Shown: positions 51,484-61,155 of the stretch, piece after piece
Position numbering within the stretch: the stretch's first letter is position 1
How the letters are laid out: every line of letters starts with the position of its first letter
Source: Acinetobacter pullicarnis
Lineage (GTDB): Bacteria > Pseudomonadota > Gammaproteobacteria > Pseudomonadales > Moraxellaceae
NCBI RefSeq assembly: GCF_006352475.1
Contig: NZ_VCMZ01000001.1
Location: forward strand, 806,001-870,000
Length of the DNA stretch: 64,000 nt
Direction: 5' to 3'
Notes under the pieces: model-generated
Database searches by the model: none
The model's input: only the letters and a program-made list of their open reading frames with translations
What the model was told of the DNA's origin: nothing
Made by a program: the position numbers and the translations under genes

Positions 51484-52231
51484 TCGTTGGGTTTTATCTG
51501 GTTTGAGCGTTGCTTTACTGTTGATTTCTCAGCAAAGTCTCGCTGAGGAAAATGGTTTTGATCATGCAGAACATGCAAAAGATCATGGTGGGCAGATTTA
51601 CCAAGCGACCAAACTTGAGTCGAAATGGGTGCGCAATGAAGAGGGTGATGGCGCACTACAGTCGAAATGGGAAACGTGGATTGGCACCGATGAAAATAAA
51701 TTATTTTTGACCGGTCATGCTGAAAAAGCCGAATCGCATGATGCAAACTATAATGTTTCAGCTTTATATAGCCGTAATATTTCAGATTTCTGGGATGTAC
51801 AAGCTGGTGTGCGCTATCGTTATGACAAAAGCCAAACTGCAGACAAACAGCAATATGATGCGGTACTTGGCCTCTATGGATTGGTGCCTTATTATTTTGA
51901 AACAGAAGCCTATGTTTATGCAGGGGCAGATGAACAGCTTTCTTTAAGTGTCGAAACAGAGCGTGATTTTTTAGTGACGCAAAAACTGATTGTGCAACCT
52001 TATCTGGCCTTAGATGTTGTGTTGAGTGACGAATCTAAATATGCCAAAGAGACGGGTATTAGTCATGTTGCAGCTGGCATCGAAACACGCTATGAGATCA
52101 CGCGGAAATTTATGCCATTTATCGATGTATCTTATCAATATGATCGCGGTAACGCTGAAACGGCATGGCAAACAGCTTCATCGAGCGAGAAGTCTTGGCT
52201 ATATGGGGCAGGATTACGCTTAAAGTTCTAA
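51470..52231 (+). CDS. copB: Outer-membrane copper resistance protein CopB
   Basis: A 253-residue CopB. A Sec signal ends near QQSLAEE. The rest consists of amphipathic strands (AGVRYRYDKSQ, VLGLYGLVPYYFETEAYVYAG, HVAAGIETRYEIT and others) ending in GAGLRLKF with the C-terminal Phe typical of outer-membrane beta-barrels. The N-terminus has a short His-rich stretch (FDHAEHAKDHGG). It overlaps copA, so the two are translated together. Confidence 0.92.
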   Translation: MHIINRWVLSGLSVALLLISQQSLAEENGFDHAEHAKDHGGQIYQATKLESKWVRNEEGDGALQSKWETWIGTDENKLFLTGHAEKAESHDANYNVSALYSRNISDFWDVQAGVRYRYDKSQTADKQQYDAVLGLYGLVPYYFETEAYVYAGADEQLSLSVETERDFLVTQKLIVQPYLALDVVLSDESKYAKETGISHVAAGIETRYEITRKFMPFIDVSYQYDRGNAETAWQTASSSEKSWLYGAGLRLKF

Positions 52232-52276
52232 ACGGTTAAGGGGATGCAAATGTGAGATTGCATGCCTGAAAAACTG

Positions 52277-52313
52277 AGCCGAATATTGTCTACTCGATGA
52301 TATTCGGCTTTTT
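52277..52313 (+). terminator. Terminator after copB
   Basis: AGCCGAATAT pairs with ATATTCGGCT across a short loop and is followed by a T run. Confidence 0.88.
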
Positions 52314-52390
52314 CATTGTACAATAGGCGCTAATGACTCGTACCTTTATAGAAGGTGTGGGGCATTTACGATATTTTATCGAGATGATGC

Positions 52391-52460
52391 GGAGGACGGC
52401 CTCCCCCAAACTTGGAAATTTTGTCAGGACGACCTGACACTCACAATGGAGTGCAGGTCG
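52391..52460 (+). promoter_or_regulatory. Guanidine-II riboswitch (mini-ykkC)
   Basis: Two small hairpins with ACGR loops stand just before the SMR transporter: GGAGG-ACGG-CCTCC (52391-52404) and GTCAGG-ACGA-CCTGAC (52423-52438). This is the exact architecture of the guanidine-II class. The 3' half of the second hairpin (52431-52442) is also complementary to 52449-52459, which contains the ribosome-binding site (GGAG at 52448-52451 and AGG at 52455-52457). Ligand binding should therefore free the site and turn translation on. Confidence 0.93.
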
Positions 52461-52461
52461 A

Positions 52462-52779
52462 ATGGCTTGGATTTATCTTATATTGGCTGGCCTTTTTGAA
52501 ATTGTATGGGCCTATTCCATGAAAGTTTCAGAAGGTTTTACTCGTATTACACCGAGTATTGTGACTTTGGTGTTTATGATTTTAAGTTTTGCATTGTTGG
52601 CCTATGCAATGAAAACCTTACCTTTGGGGACGGCATATACCATTTGGACGGGGATTGGCGCAGTCGGTTCTTTTCTAGTCGGTATTTTTATTTTGGGTGA
52701 GCCTGCTTCTGCGATGCGTATGTTGGCGGCAGTATTGATTATTTCTGGTTTGGTGCTGATGAAAGTTTCTTCATCTTAA
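52462..52779 (+). CDS. gdx: Guanidinium exporter of the SMR family (Gdx/SugE)
   Basis: A 105-residue four-helix small multidrug resistance protein. Members of the SugE/Gdx branch exchange guanidinium for protons in the inner membrane. Glu13 in LAGLFEIVWAYSMKVSEGF is the essential acidic residue, and the WAYSMK segment is of the Gdx kind rather than the EmrE kind. The guanidine-II riboswitch directly upstream fixes the substrate class with high confidence. Confidence 0.95.
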   Translation: MAWIYLILAGLFEIVWAYSMKVSEGFTRITPSIVTLVFMILSFALLAYAMKTLPLGTAYTIWTGIGAVGSFLVGIFILGEPASAMRMLAAVLIISGLVLMKVSSS

Positions 52780-52788
52780 TTTGGGCTG

Positions 52789-52819
52789 ACCTAAGGTCAA
52801 TGCTCAATTGATCTTAGGT
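52789..52819. other. Hairpin after gdx
   Basis: ACCTAAGGTCAA pairs with TTGATCTTAGGT (12 bp, one G-T wobble, 7-nt loop) just after the gdx stop. No T run follows, so it is a possible 3'-end protector or inefficient terminator. Confidence 0.45.
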
Positions 52820-53040
52820 TGAAGTATAAAAAATATATATTTACATCTTTAATAAACTAACAATAATAAATAAAACTATTAACTTAGATTACAAAAAAGT
52901 ACAGAGTGGTTATGTTCCCACGCCACAACCTCAACCAATATAAAAATAAGCTGTTATTCCGCTTATAGATTTTATCAGCACGATGAAATTGATCGACGGT
53001 ATAGCAATCAAACGTGTGAAATAAAGAACAGGATAATAAA

Positions 53041-54762
53041 ATGAAGACCAATAAAGTATCCGACATTATGGTGGATGTATTAGAACAAGCGGGTGTCAAA
53101 CATTGTTATGGTGTAGTTGGTGATACCCTCAATCATTTTACAGATTCAATTTCAAAAAGTTCAATTGCTTGGGTACATGTTCGACATGAAGAGGTCGGTG
53201 CTTTCGCTGCCGGTGCAGATGCCATGATGAGTGGTCAATTGACTGCCTGTGCAGGCTCTTGTGGTCCAGGAAGTTTGCATTTTATTAATGGCTTATATGA
53301 GTCACATCGTAATCGTTCTCCTGTGGTTCTCATTGCAAGTCAGTTAGCCACGGATCAAACGGGATTTTTTGACTTTCCGCAATATGTGGATTTTAAAAGT
53401 ATTTATAAGAATTGCTCCGTCTTTTGTGAAGAAATACTCGATGCCAGTCAGGCACGTCATGTGATGGTTTCAGCTTGCCAAGCTGCAATCAGTAAACGTG
53501 GTGTTGCAGTGGTGATTATGCCAAGCAATATCAGTCAACAATTAACCCCAGATGGCTATAATTTTCAGGTACATCGGGCCAAACCACAGACCATTCCTGC
53601 AATTGAAGAATTACATCAAATTAAATCGCTATTGAACGATGCTGAAAATATCACGATTTATGCTGGGGTGGGCTGTGAACATGCACACGATCAAGTGGTT
53701 CATTTGGCTGAAAAACTCAAAGCACCAGTGGTTTATACCTCTAGAGCCAAAGACTTTATTGAATATAACAATCCCAACGTGATGGGCATGAATGGGATGT
53801 TTGGCAATAAAGCAGGCTTACATGCGATTCAAAACTGTGAGGTGTTATTGTTACTCGGCACTCACTTTGCTTGGGCACAGTATTATCCGAAGCATGCCAA
53901 AATTATTCAGATCGATATTGATGCGACCCATCTCGGTCGTCGTCATCCGATTGAGTTCGGAGCCGTGGGGGATATTGCACCAACGATTGAAGCCTTAATG
54001 CCATTGTTAGAGAACAAAACTGAAGCTGATTATTTAGATGAATGTTTAAGTTTAAAACAAGTCAGTGATGCTGAGCGTCTTAAAGAAGAACGTGTTGGTA
54101 AGGAGGGACTGATTCATCCCCAGTATTTGGTCTCGCTACTGAGTCAATATGCGGATAATGATGCTTTCTTTACGGGAGATGCTGGCTCAGCAATGGTGTG
54201 GATTTTACGCCATATTCAAGTGAATGGACATCGTCGAACCTTGACCAGCCTCGTTCATGGCACTATGGCCAACGCGATGCCGCAAGCTTTAGGAATTCAA
54301 AAAGCTTTTCCTAATCGACAGGTGATTGCGATTTGTGGCGATGGTGGCTTGGCAATGCTGATGGGAGATCTACTAACCATCATTCAAGAAAAGCTCCCAA
54401 TCAAAATAGTGGTGTTGAATAACAGCTCGCTAAATTTTGTTGAGTTAGAACAAAAAGTTGAAGGCTTATTGGATAACTATACCGATTTAGTTAACCCTGA
54501 TTTTGGTCTTATTGCTCAGGTTATTGGCTTAAAAGGGAAAACCCTAACGCGAGGTGAAGGTCTGGAAGAAGCCGTACAAGCCTTTCTAAAACATGAGGGT
54601 CCTGCCTTATTGAATGTCCATACCAACCCGATGGAATTGGTTTTTCCACCAGATCCAAATCTAAGTCAAGTCGCTTCAACCTCACTTTATGCAGCCAAAG
54701 CAGTGTTTGCTGGACGTATCGATGAAGTAAAAGATCTTTTTGTGAATAACTTCATGAAATAG
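53041..54762 (+). CDS. poxB: Pyruvate dehydrogenase (ubiquinone) / pyruvate oxidase
   Basis: A 573-residue thiamine-diphosphate enzyme that decarboxylates pyruvate to acetate and CO2 and passes electrons to ubiquinone at the membrane. The N-terminal pyrimidine-binding domain has the catalytic Glu in VRHEEVGAFAAGADA. The central domain binds FAD. The C-terminal domain has the TPP motif ICGDGGLAMLM...NN (VVLNNSSLNF). The C-terminal helix AAKAVFAGRIDEVKDLFVNN matches the membrane-binding tail of PoxB. AGGA lies 7 nt before the ATG. Confidence 0.92.
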   Translation: MKTNKVSDIMVDVLEQAGVKHCYGVVGDTLNHFTDSISKSSIAWVHVRHEEVGAFAAGADAMMSGQLTACAGSCGPGSLHFINGLYESHRNRSPVVLIASQLATDQTGFFDFPQYVDFKSIYKNCSVFCEEILDASQARHVMVSACQAAISKRGVAVVIMPSNISQQLTPDGYNFQVHRAKPQTIPAIEELHQIKSLLNDAENITIYAGVGCEHAHDQVVHLAEKLKAPVVYTSRAKDFIEYNNPNVMGMNGMFGNKAGLHAIQNCEVLLLLGTHFAWAQYYPKHAKIIQIDIDATHLGRRHPIEFGAVGDIAPTIEALMPLLENKTEADYLDECLSLKQVSDAERLKEERVGKEGLIHPQYLVSLLSQYADNDAFFTGDAGSAMVWILRHIQVNGHRRTLTSLVHGTMANAMPQALGIQKAFPNRQVIAICGDGGLAMLMGDLLTIIQEKLPIKIVVLNNSSLNFVELEQKVEGLLDNYTDLVNPDFGLIAQVIGLKGKTLTRGEGLEEAVQAFLKHEGPALLNVHTNPMELVFPPDPNLSQVASTSLYAAKAVFAGRIDEVKDLFVNNFMK

Positions 54763-54788
54763 TCTACAGATTAAACTAAATAAGGTGA

Positions 54789-54819
54789 TGCGATACCGCT
54801 TAAGGTGTCGCATTTTTTT
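54789..54819 (+). terminator. Terminator after poxB
   Basis: TGCGATACC pairs with GGTGTCGCA (one wobble) and is followed by seven T residues. Confidence 0.92.
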
Positions 54820-55003
54820 GTAAAACAAGGTGTTCTATCTCACATTAATTCTTATCATTGTGACTTGTCTTGCATAACAACCCTGATTTATATATTTAAA
54901 AAATTATATTTATATATATGATAATAAAAGTGAATTAATTTGTTTGTGTGATATTGGTTGGTGTTGGAAGTTTAAAATAAGAATTTTATGAAGAGGGAGT
55001 GAT

Positions 55004-55834
55004 ATGTATCTTGCACAGAGTTTTGCAATTGAAATGGAGCAGTTTAAAAATCAAATGCTCAAAGCATATGAATCTAAACTTACATTACATCCTGATTTAC
55101 CACCGTTGAATATTTTCGTTGCACAGATGAATACCCAGCAAAGAAATTCATTTTATTATTGGTTAGCACGTGCAAAGAATGAGTTTATTTATATTCAGCT
55201 CACCAATCGGCAAGGTCAAACTTATCATACGCGTTATTTACAGGGAAATGAGCAACTCGATGATTTTTATATTAGTAAAATAGAATCGAGCTCTCGTCAA
55301 TTAAAAATATCGGAACGTTTAGAAATTCAAGCATGGATTATGGAACGTCAACAGTTTACTGGTGTGATGCCGAAAAACCTTGAGCACGCCATACATGTGG
55401 AAACGCAGCAGATTAAACTCCTGCGAGTTTGGGGGAAATGGATATTGCTCTGGGGGATCGCTTCAGTTCTGGCCGGATTAATTTTATGGAGGCTTGGATT
55501 GGGTGTTTTTACCGCGGGTCTGCTTCTTTCAATGATAAAATATCAACATTTACAGAAGTTTAAAAAAGAAGTAAAAAAAGAGGATTGGTCAAAAAGTATT
55601 TTATCTCAATTATCAGTACATATTCAAAACAGCAAACAACAACAATTTAAAGAATATTATCAATTGGCTGATGCCACCGTATCACAATATGACGATCATA
55701 ATCTGATACAGCATGCAGCACAGCACAATTTTACCGAACTCGTTGCTCGGATTGAGTCAGTTTCTTCACAACATCGATCTCAACCATTACCATTAAAACA
55801 ACAAGTGGATAACGTGACTCAATTTCACTCATAA
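55004..55834 (+). CDS. Unknown membrane protein
   Basis: I do not recognise this 276-residue protein. Residues 1-140 are soluble and charged, rich in Gln, with no signal peptide. Two adjacent hydrophobic segments lie at about residues 145-180 (WILLWGIASVLAGLILWRLG and GVFTAGLLLSMI), forming a hairpin anchor. The rest is a Lys/Gln-rich helical tail. The base composition is more AT-rich than in its neighbours. GGGAG lies 5 nt before the ATG, so translation is likely. It stands alone between poxB and thiD. Confidence 0.7.
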   Translation: MYLAQSFAIEMEQFKNQMLKAYESKLTLHPDLPPLNIFVAQMNTQQRNSFYYWLARAKNEFIYIQLTNRQGQTYHTRYLQGNEQLDDFYISKIESSSRQLKISERLEIQAWIMERQQFTGVMPKNLEHAIHVETQQIKLLRVWGKWILLWGIASVLAGLILWRLGLGVFTAGLLLSMIKYQHLQKFKKEVKKEDWSKSILSQLSVHIQNSKQQQFKEYYQLADATVSQYDDHNLIQHAAQHNFTELVARIESVSSQHRSQPLPLKQQVDNVTQFHS

Positions 55835-55854
55835 CGGGAGAGAAGGCCGCGATT

Positions 55855-56637
<783 letters not shown>

Positions 56638-56707
56638 TCATTGAATAACCTTAGTATAGGCAAATTTTTCTCAATACTCGAGTGTCTTGGCCTATGTGGA
56701 ACTGCTT

Positions 56708-57361
56708 GTGATTAAAAATCTTCTGATCGACCTTGATGGCACTTTAACTGATCCTAAAGTTGGGATTACCACTTGCGCACGTTATGGCCTCAATAAAGTT
56801 GGGCATCCGATTGATGAAACTGAAAATATTGACTGGATTATTGGTCCACCTTTAAAAGCATCATTGGCTAAATTGTTAAATGTAGCCGCCGATGATGATC
56901 TTGCGGAGCAAGCCTTATTGGGCTATCGCGAACGTTTTGCGAGTATTGGACTGTATGAAAATGAAGTATTTGATGATGTCGCTGAAACTTTAGCAGCGCT
57001 ACAGCAACAAGGCTATCGTTTGTATTTGGCCACCGCCAAACCGATTATTTATGCAGAAAAAATCTTAATTCACTTCGATTTAGTACAATACTTTAATCAA
57101 GCTTATGGCAGTGAGTTGTCTGGAGTACGCACCAATAAAGGTGAATTAATCCGTTATATTTTGGAACAAGAGCAACTCGATCCAGCTGAGTGCTTGATGG
57201 TGGGCGATCGCGAACATGATATTTTGGGTGCACGTTGCAATCAGATTGAAACTGTTGCGGTTGAATATGGGTATGGTCGTGCAGCGGAGTTAGATCATGC
57301 ACAACCGAAATATCGTATTGGGACATTTTCAGCATTACTGCAACTTTTGCAGCAGACTTAA
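56708..57361 (+). CDS. HAD-family phosphatase (phosphoglycolate phosphatase-like)
   Basis: A 217-residue HAD hydrolase. Motif I is LIDLDGTLTD with the nucleophile Asp, motif II/III includes ATAKP, and motif IV is MVGDREHDILGA. A helical cap lies between motifs I and II. It resembles Gph/PpaX-type phosphatases; the substrate is not determined. There is no ATG at the start of the frame: GTG 56708, with GGA 8 nt upstream and directly before the beta strand, is my choice, while TTG 56687 and GTG 56696 are other options. Confidence 0.82.
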   Translation: MIKNLLIDLDGTLTDPKVGITTCARYGLNKVGHPIDETENIDWIIGPPLKASLAKLLNVAADDDLAEQALLGYRERFASIGLYENEVFDDVAETLAALQQQGYRLYLATAKPIIYAEKILIHFDLVQYFNQAYGSELSGVRTNKGELIRYILEQEQLDPAECLMVGDREHDILGARCNQIETVAVEYGYGRAAELDHAQPKYRIGTFSALLQLLQQT

Positions 57362-57388
57362 CTTTTAACCGTTAGATAGTCTTAAAAG

Positions 57389-57425
57389 AACAATTGGAGA
57401 GGGGGATTTCCAATTGTTTTTTTTT
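57389..57425 (+). terminator. Terminator after the HAD phosphatase gene
   Basis: AACAATTGGA pairs with TCCAATTGTT around a purine-rich loop and is followed by a long T run. Confidence 0.9.
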
Positions 57426-57665
57426 GCTTAAAAAATTAGTTATTTTTTGTAATATTTATTAAGTGTTTTATTTGATAATAGCGGCATAGCCAATTGAAAA
57501 ATATAGAAAAATATTTAAGTATCATTTTTCGTTAATTTATTGATGTATTGCACAATTTAGTGGCAAATATATTATTCGAAATTAGGACTGTAATTCTTCA
57601 TTTTTAATAATGGACTTAGCGCATTTTCTCATTAATAAATAAGCGCATATTCAAAAGAGTAATGT

Positions 57666-58985
57666 ATGTTAACACTGATTGGGATTTTAATTATTGTCAC
57701 GATTGTGACTTTACTCATGACTGGTAAAACTAGTCCAATTGTTTCGATGTCGATTATCCCATTGATTGGGGCATTGATTGCTGGATTTTCAATAAGTGAA
57801 ATTTCAACATTCTTCGAAGCAGGTTTGATGAAAGTGAGTAAAGTTGCAACGATGTTCTTATTTGCAATTTTATTTTTTAGTATTTTAAAAGAATTACGCG
57901 TTTTTGATCCGATGATCAAAACCATGGTACGTATGACCCGAGGAAATGTCATTGTTGTTGCGGTCATGACCACATTGATTGCTGCAGTTGTACATTTAGA
58001 TGGCTCTGGTGCGGCAACGTTCCTGATTATTATTCCAGCGTTACTGCCGCTCTATCGTAAATTGGGGATGAGCCCTTATCTCATGCTGCTGTTAATGGCA
58101 GGAAGTATGGGCGTTATGAATATGGTGCCATGGGGTGGGCCACTTGGACGTTCAGCAGCGGTCACGGGTATCGATGCTTCGGTTTTATGGCAGAGCCTTA
58201 TTCCTGTACAAATCTTTGGGGTGATGATTATGGCGGGTTTTGCCGTCATATTTGGTATGCGTGAGCAAAGACGCATTGCAGTTGCACGGTTAAATGGCAC
58301 CACACCATTTGAATTGGATTGTATGGCCACAGATTTAGCGGATGATTGTTTTGATGATGATTCGGAAGAGATTAAACCAAAGTATCTTTGGGTTAATCTT
58401 GGCTTAGTGGTCATTGCTGTTATTGCCTTGGCCTTTGGATTATTTTCTGCGCCGTATGTCTTTATGATTGCACTATCGTTGGTTTTGGTGATTAATTTTC
58501 CTAAACCGAAGCAGCAAATGGAGGTGATTAGTCGCCATGCACCACAAGCTTTAAGTATGGTGGCGATTATTTTTGCGGCAGGAGCATTTCTCGGTATTTT
58601 GTCAGAATCGGGAATGTTGAAATCGATTGCTATCGATTTAATTCGTATTTTACCAAGTGGTTGGGTTGGAAGCTTACATATTATGGTCGGTATGCTTGGC
58701 GTTCCTTTAGATTTATTTACCAGCACCGATGCATATTATTTTGCACTACTGCCTATTATTCATGAAGTGACTGCTACCGCAGGCGTACCAGTCGAGTCCG
58801 TAGTTTACGCAATGGCGATTGGGAATAACGCGGGTACTTTTGTGAGTCCTTTTTCACCAGCAACATGGCTCGCAATGGGCTTGGCTGGAACGGATATGGG
58901 GCGCCACTTACGTTATTCTTTTGGTTGGATCTGGTTATTTAGTTTTTCACTTTTAGCGGTTGGCTTTTTGCTGAAGCTTTATTAA
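57666..58985 (+). CDS. CitMHS-family transporter
   Basis: A 439-residue inner-membrane carrier with about twelve hydrophobic segments. The block LIAAVVHLDGSGAATFLIII and the sections MVPWGGPLGRSAAVTG and NNAGTFVSPFSPATWLAMGL fit the CitMHS family of metal-citrate:proton symporters. An acidic cytoplasmic loop lies near residues 215-240 (DLADDCFDDDSEEIK). The substrate may be citrate or another organic anion; only the family is certain. It has an AT-rich upstream region of about 240 bp after the previous terminator. Confidence 0.87.
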   Translation: MLTLIGILIIVTIVTLLMTGKTSPIVSMSIIPLIGALIAGFSISEISTFFEAGLMKVSKVATMFLFAILFFSILKELRVFDPMIKTMVRMTRGNVIVVAVMTTLIAAVVHLDGSGAATFLIIIPALLPLYRKLGMSPYLMLLLMAGSMGVMNMVPWGGPLGRSAAVTGIDASVLWQSLIPVQIFGVMIMAGFAVIFGMREQRRIAVARLNGTTPFELDCMATDLADDCFDDDSEEIKPKYLWVNLGLVVIAVIALAFGLFSAPYVFMIALSLVLVINFPKPKQQMEVISRHAPQALSMVAIIFAAGAFLGILSESGMLKSIAIDLIRILPSGWVGSLHIMVGMLGVPLDLFTSTDAYYFALLPIIHEVTATAGVPVESVVYAMAIGNNAGTFVSPFSPATWLAMGLAGTDMGRHLRYSFGWIWLFSFSLLAVGFLLKLY

Positions 58986-59047
58986 TCTAAGGACAGATTA
59001 AAGTCTCTCGGCTATAACGTTATTCGATCTTGTGTAAATACAAAAGT

Positions 59048-59074
59048 GCCTCCCTTCGTGGAGGCCTTTTTTTT
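59048..59074 (+). terminator. Terminator after the CitMHS gene
   Basis: GCCTCC pairs with GGAGGC around a CTTCGT loop and is followed by C and eight T residues. Confidence 0.92.
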
Positions 59075-59277
59075 AGATTTGAACGTGCCAGTCACTTCTT
59101 AGATTGGGTATGGCTTTTTGCAGTGTATTGGGCTTCTGCTTAGCCTAGCAAGGCATTGAGGATTAAATGCTTTGAATAATCAACATAGTTTAAGTGAATA
59201 AGAATATATAGCGTTTTATTTTAATCTATGTTTATATTTGATTTCGGATGAGATTTACTAAAGTCAAAGGGATGAAA

Positions 59278-60588
59278 ATGACAATATTCGCTAAAAAAAG
59301 CATGTTTAAAAAAAGTATGCTGGTTGCATTGATGGGGACTTCGTTATTACTTGCTGCATGTAATGATGACAAGGATGACAATAGCCAGCCAGAGCCATCC
59401 AAGCCTGTCGATTATTCAAAGAACTATATTAATGAGTCTTTTTATCAAAAAGATGATGGTAGCGCACTGGATAGCTTAGATAGTGCTGCATCTATCAAAG
59501 TGATGCATTATTACATGCCAAATGTGTTGGATAAAAAAGCAGAAGCAACAGCCTTGATCATGATTCCTAAAACCCCAATGCCAAAAGATGGTTGGCGTGT
59601 GGTGGTGTGGGAGCATGGCACGCTAGGCAATGGTGATCAGTGTGCGCAAAGCCGAACAGCATTGGGAGCTAACTCTAAAGGTTTATTTGATGAGCTATTA
59701 AAAGAAGGTTATGTGGTTGTGGCACCTGACTATGAAGGTTCCGGTAGCAAGGGCATTCACCCATATTTGAACCTGAAGAGCGAAGCACTTTCTGCAATTC
59801 ATGCAGTGAATGCATTTAAAGATGGTTATGGTGCCAAAGTTCAGGGTGCATGGATGTCGGTTGGCCAGTCGCAAGGTGGGCAGGCTTCGCTAGGAACAGC
59901 TGAATATGCCAATAAGGATCCGAACTTTAAAGGCGCGGTTGCCGGTGCACCAGCATCAAGCTTAGGTACGATTATTCTTGAGGTTGCACCAGGCGCGTTG
60001 GGCGATATTGATGCAAAAGAAGCAGCGGCAGGTGTTCCTTTCGATAAAAGGGTTTCTGTCGATACTTATGCAACTTTACTCAGCTATGCAGCTATGGCGG
60101 GTACTGGGATTACCGCTTATAACCCAAATTTTGACTACAAAAAAATGTTTAACGTAGAGTCACAGGCTTCTGCTGCCAAATCGGCGGGTGAAGATGGTTT
60201 ATGTTTAGGCCCATTGCAGCAGTCGTTTAAGCAAGATATTTTGACTTATCTTGGTAATAATTCTGGGAAAAAAGTGATGGAATTTCCTGGTGTAAATGAT
60301 GTCGCCATGAAAACTGATCCAGTCGTCACGGATTTCTTGAAAAATCACAGCCAACCTGGCACCAAGAAAATTGATAAACCAATTTTAGTAATTCAGGGTG
60401 TAGCAGATACCAATGTCCCTTATCCTGTGACGGCAGCGATGATTGATAGATTGAAAAAACTGAGTCCAGAGAATAAAGACATTACCTTATTGCCTGTACC
60501 AGATGCAGGGCATACTCAAGCAATTGTTTGGAAGCGTGCAGAACTCGTGGCATTTATTAAAAAGCATATGCCAAACCCCGCTTCATAA
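59278..60588 (+). CDS. Secreted alpha/beta hydrolase (lipase-like) lipoprotein
   Basis: A 436-residue protein with a lipoprotein signal (LVALMGTSLLLAACND, lipid on the Cys of LAAC). The hydrolase fold follows: oxyanion region VVVWEHGTLG, nucleophile elbow SVGQSQGGQ, the acid in QGVADTNVPYP and the His in PDAGHTQAI. It resembles secretory lipases and feruloyl/triacylglycerol esterases; the substrate is unknown. I choose ATG 59278, which has AAAGGG 6 nt upstream, over ATG 59248 and 59272. Confidence 0.85.
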   Translation: MTIFAKKSMFKKSMLVALMGTSLLLAACNDDKDDNSQPEPSKPVDYSKNYINESFYQKDDGSALDSLDSAASIKVMHYYMPNVLDKKAEATALIMIPKTPMPKDGWRVVVWEHGTLGNGDQCAQSRTALGANSKGLFDELLKEGYVVVAPDYEGSGSKGIHPYLNLKSEALSAIHAVNAFKDGYGAKVQGAWMSVGQSQGGQASLGTAEYANKDPNFKGAVAGAPASSLGTIILEVAPGALGDIDAKEAAAGVPFDKRVSVDTYATLLSYAAMAGTGITAYNPNFDYKKMFNVESQASAAKSAGEDGLCLGPLQQSFKQDILTYLGNNSGKKVMEFPGVNDVAMKTDPVVTDFLKNHSQPGTKKIDKPILVIQGVADTNVPYPVTAAMIDRLKKLSPENKDITLLPVPDAGHTQAIVWKRAELVAFIKKHMPNPAS

Positions 60589-60605
60589 ACGGATCGGTTG
60601 CTGAT

Positions 60606-60638
60606 AAAAAAATCCCGCTATGTAAAGCGGGATTTTTT
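60606..60638. terminator. Bidirectional terminator between the hydrolase gene and hemJ
   Basis: AAAAAATCCCGCT and its complement form a 13-bp stem with a 6-nt loop and A and T runs, serving both convergent genes. Confidence 0.93.
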
Positions 60639-60690
60639 ATGGCTGATTTAAATCTAACTCATCAGCACGGGCTATTTACAACAAGGATGC

Positions 60691-61143
60691 TTAGAATTGC
60701 GGTTTAACCACAACCAAAATAATGACGGCCACCAAAATCAACGTTGGCATTTCATTAAAGTAGCGCCAAAACTTATGTGATTTATAATGCGCATTTCCAA
60801 TCAGTTTTTTGCGGTAATAACCACAAACAAAATGATAAATCACCAAGAGACCAACCAAAGCCAGTTTGAGGTAAAACCACAAAGCGTCATGGTAATGTTG
60901 CGTGGCATCACCCCAATCGACCAAGTAGTGCGCGGTGATCAGGGTTGCAATCATCGCAGGCCACATAATGCCGCGGTAGAGCTTACGCTCCATAACTTCA
61001 AAACGTTGGTGGCTGACGGTATCGTCACTCATCGCGTGATAAACAAATAAACGCGGTAAGTAAAATAACGCAGCGAACCAACAAACCACAGCAATGATAT
61101 GTAATGCTTTTACCCACAAAAAAGCATCAGAAGGTGCATCCAT
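60691..61143 (-). CDS. hemJ: Protoporphyrinogen IX oxidase HemJ
   Basis: A 150-residue membrane protein with four hydrophobic helices that oxidises protoporphyrinogen IX to protoporphyrin IX in haem synthesis. The conserved N-terminal block WVKALHIIAVVCWFAALFYL contains the essential His15, and LFVYHA and KLYRGIMWPA follow. HemJ replaces HemG/HemY in Acinetobacter and other bacteria. AGGA lies before the ATG. It lies 12 bp downstream of fabB on the same strand, so the two form one transcript. Confidence 0.94.
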   Translation of the reverse strand: MDAPSDAFLWVKALHIIAVVCWFAALFYLPRLFVYHAMSDDTVSHQRFEVMERKLYRGIMWPAMIATLITAHYLVDWGDATQHYHDALWFYLKLALVGLLVIYHFVCGYYRKKLIGNAHYKSHKFWRYFNEMPTLILVAVIILVVVKPQF

Positions 61144-61155
61144 GAATGATCCTAT

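Noticed and set aside
54841..54865. Possible Fur box (TTATCATTG) before the unknown membrane protein
   Set aside because: Only about half of the 19-bp consensus matches, and nothing in the neighbourhood concerns iron.
58076..58726. 216-codon minus-strand frame within the CitMHS gene
   Set aside because: It is antisense to a clear membrane transporter; composition reflects the complement of hydrophobic codons. No sign of its own promoter or homology.
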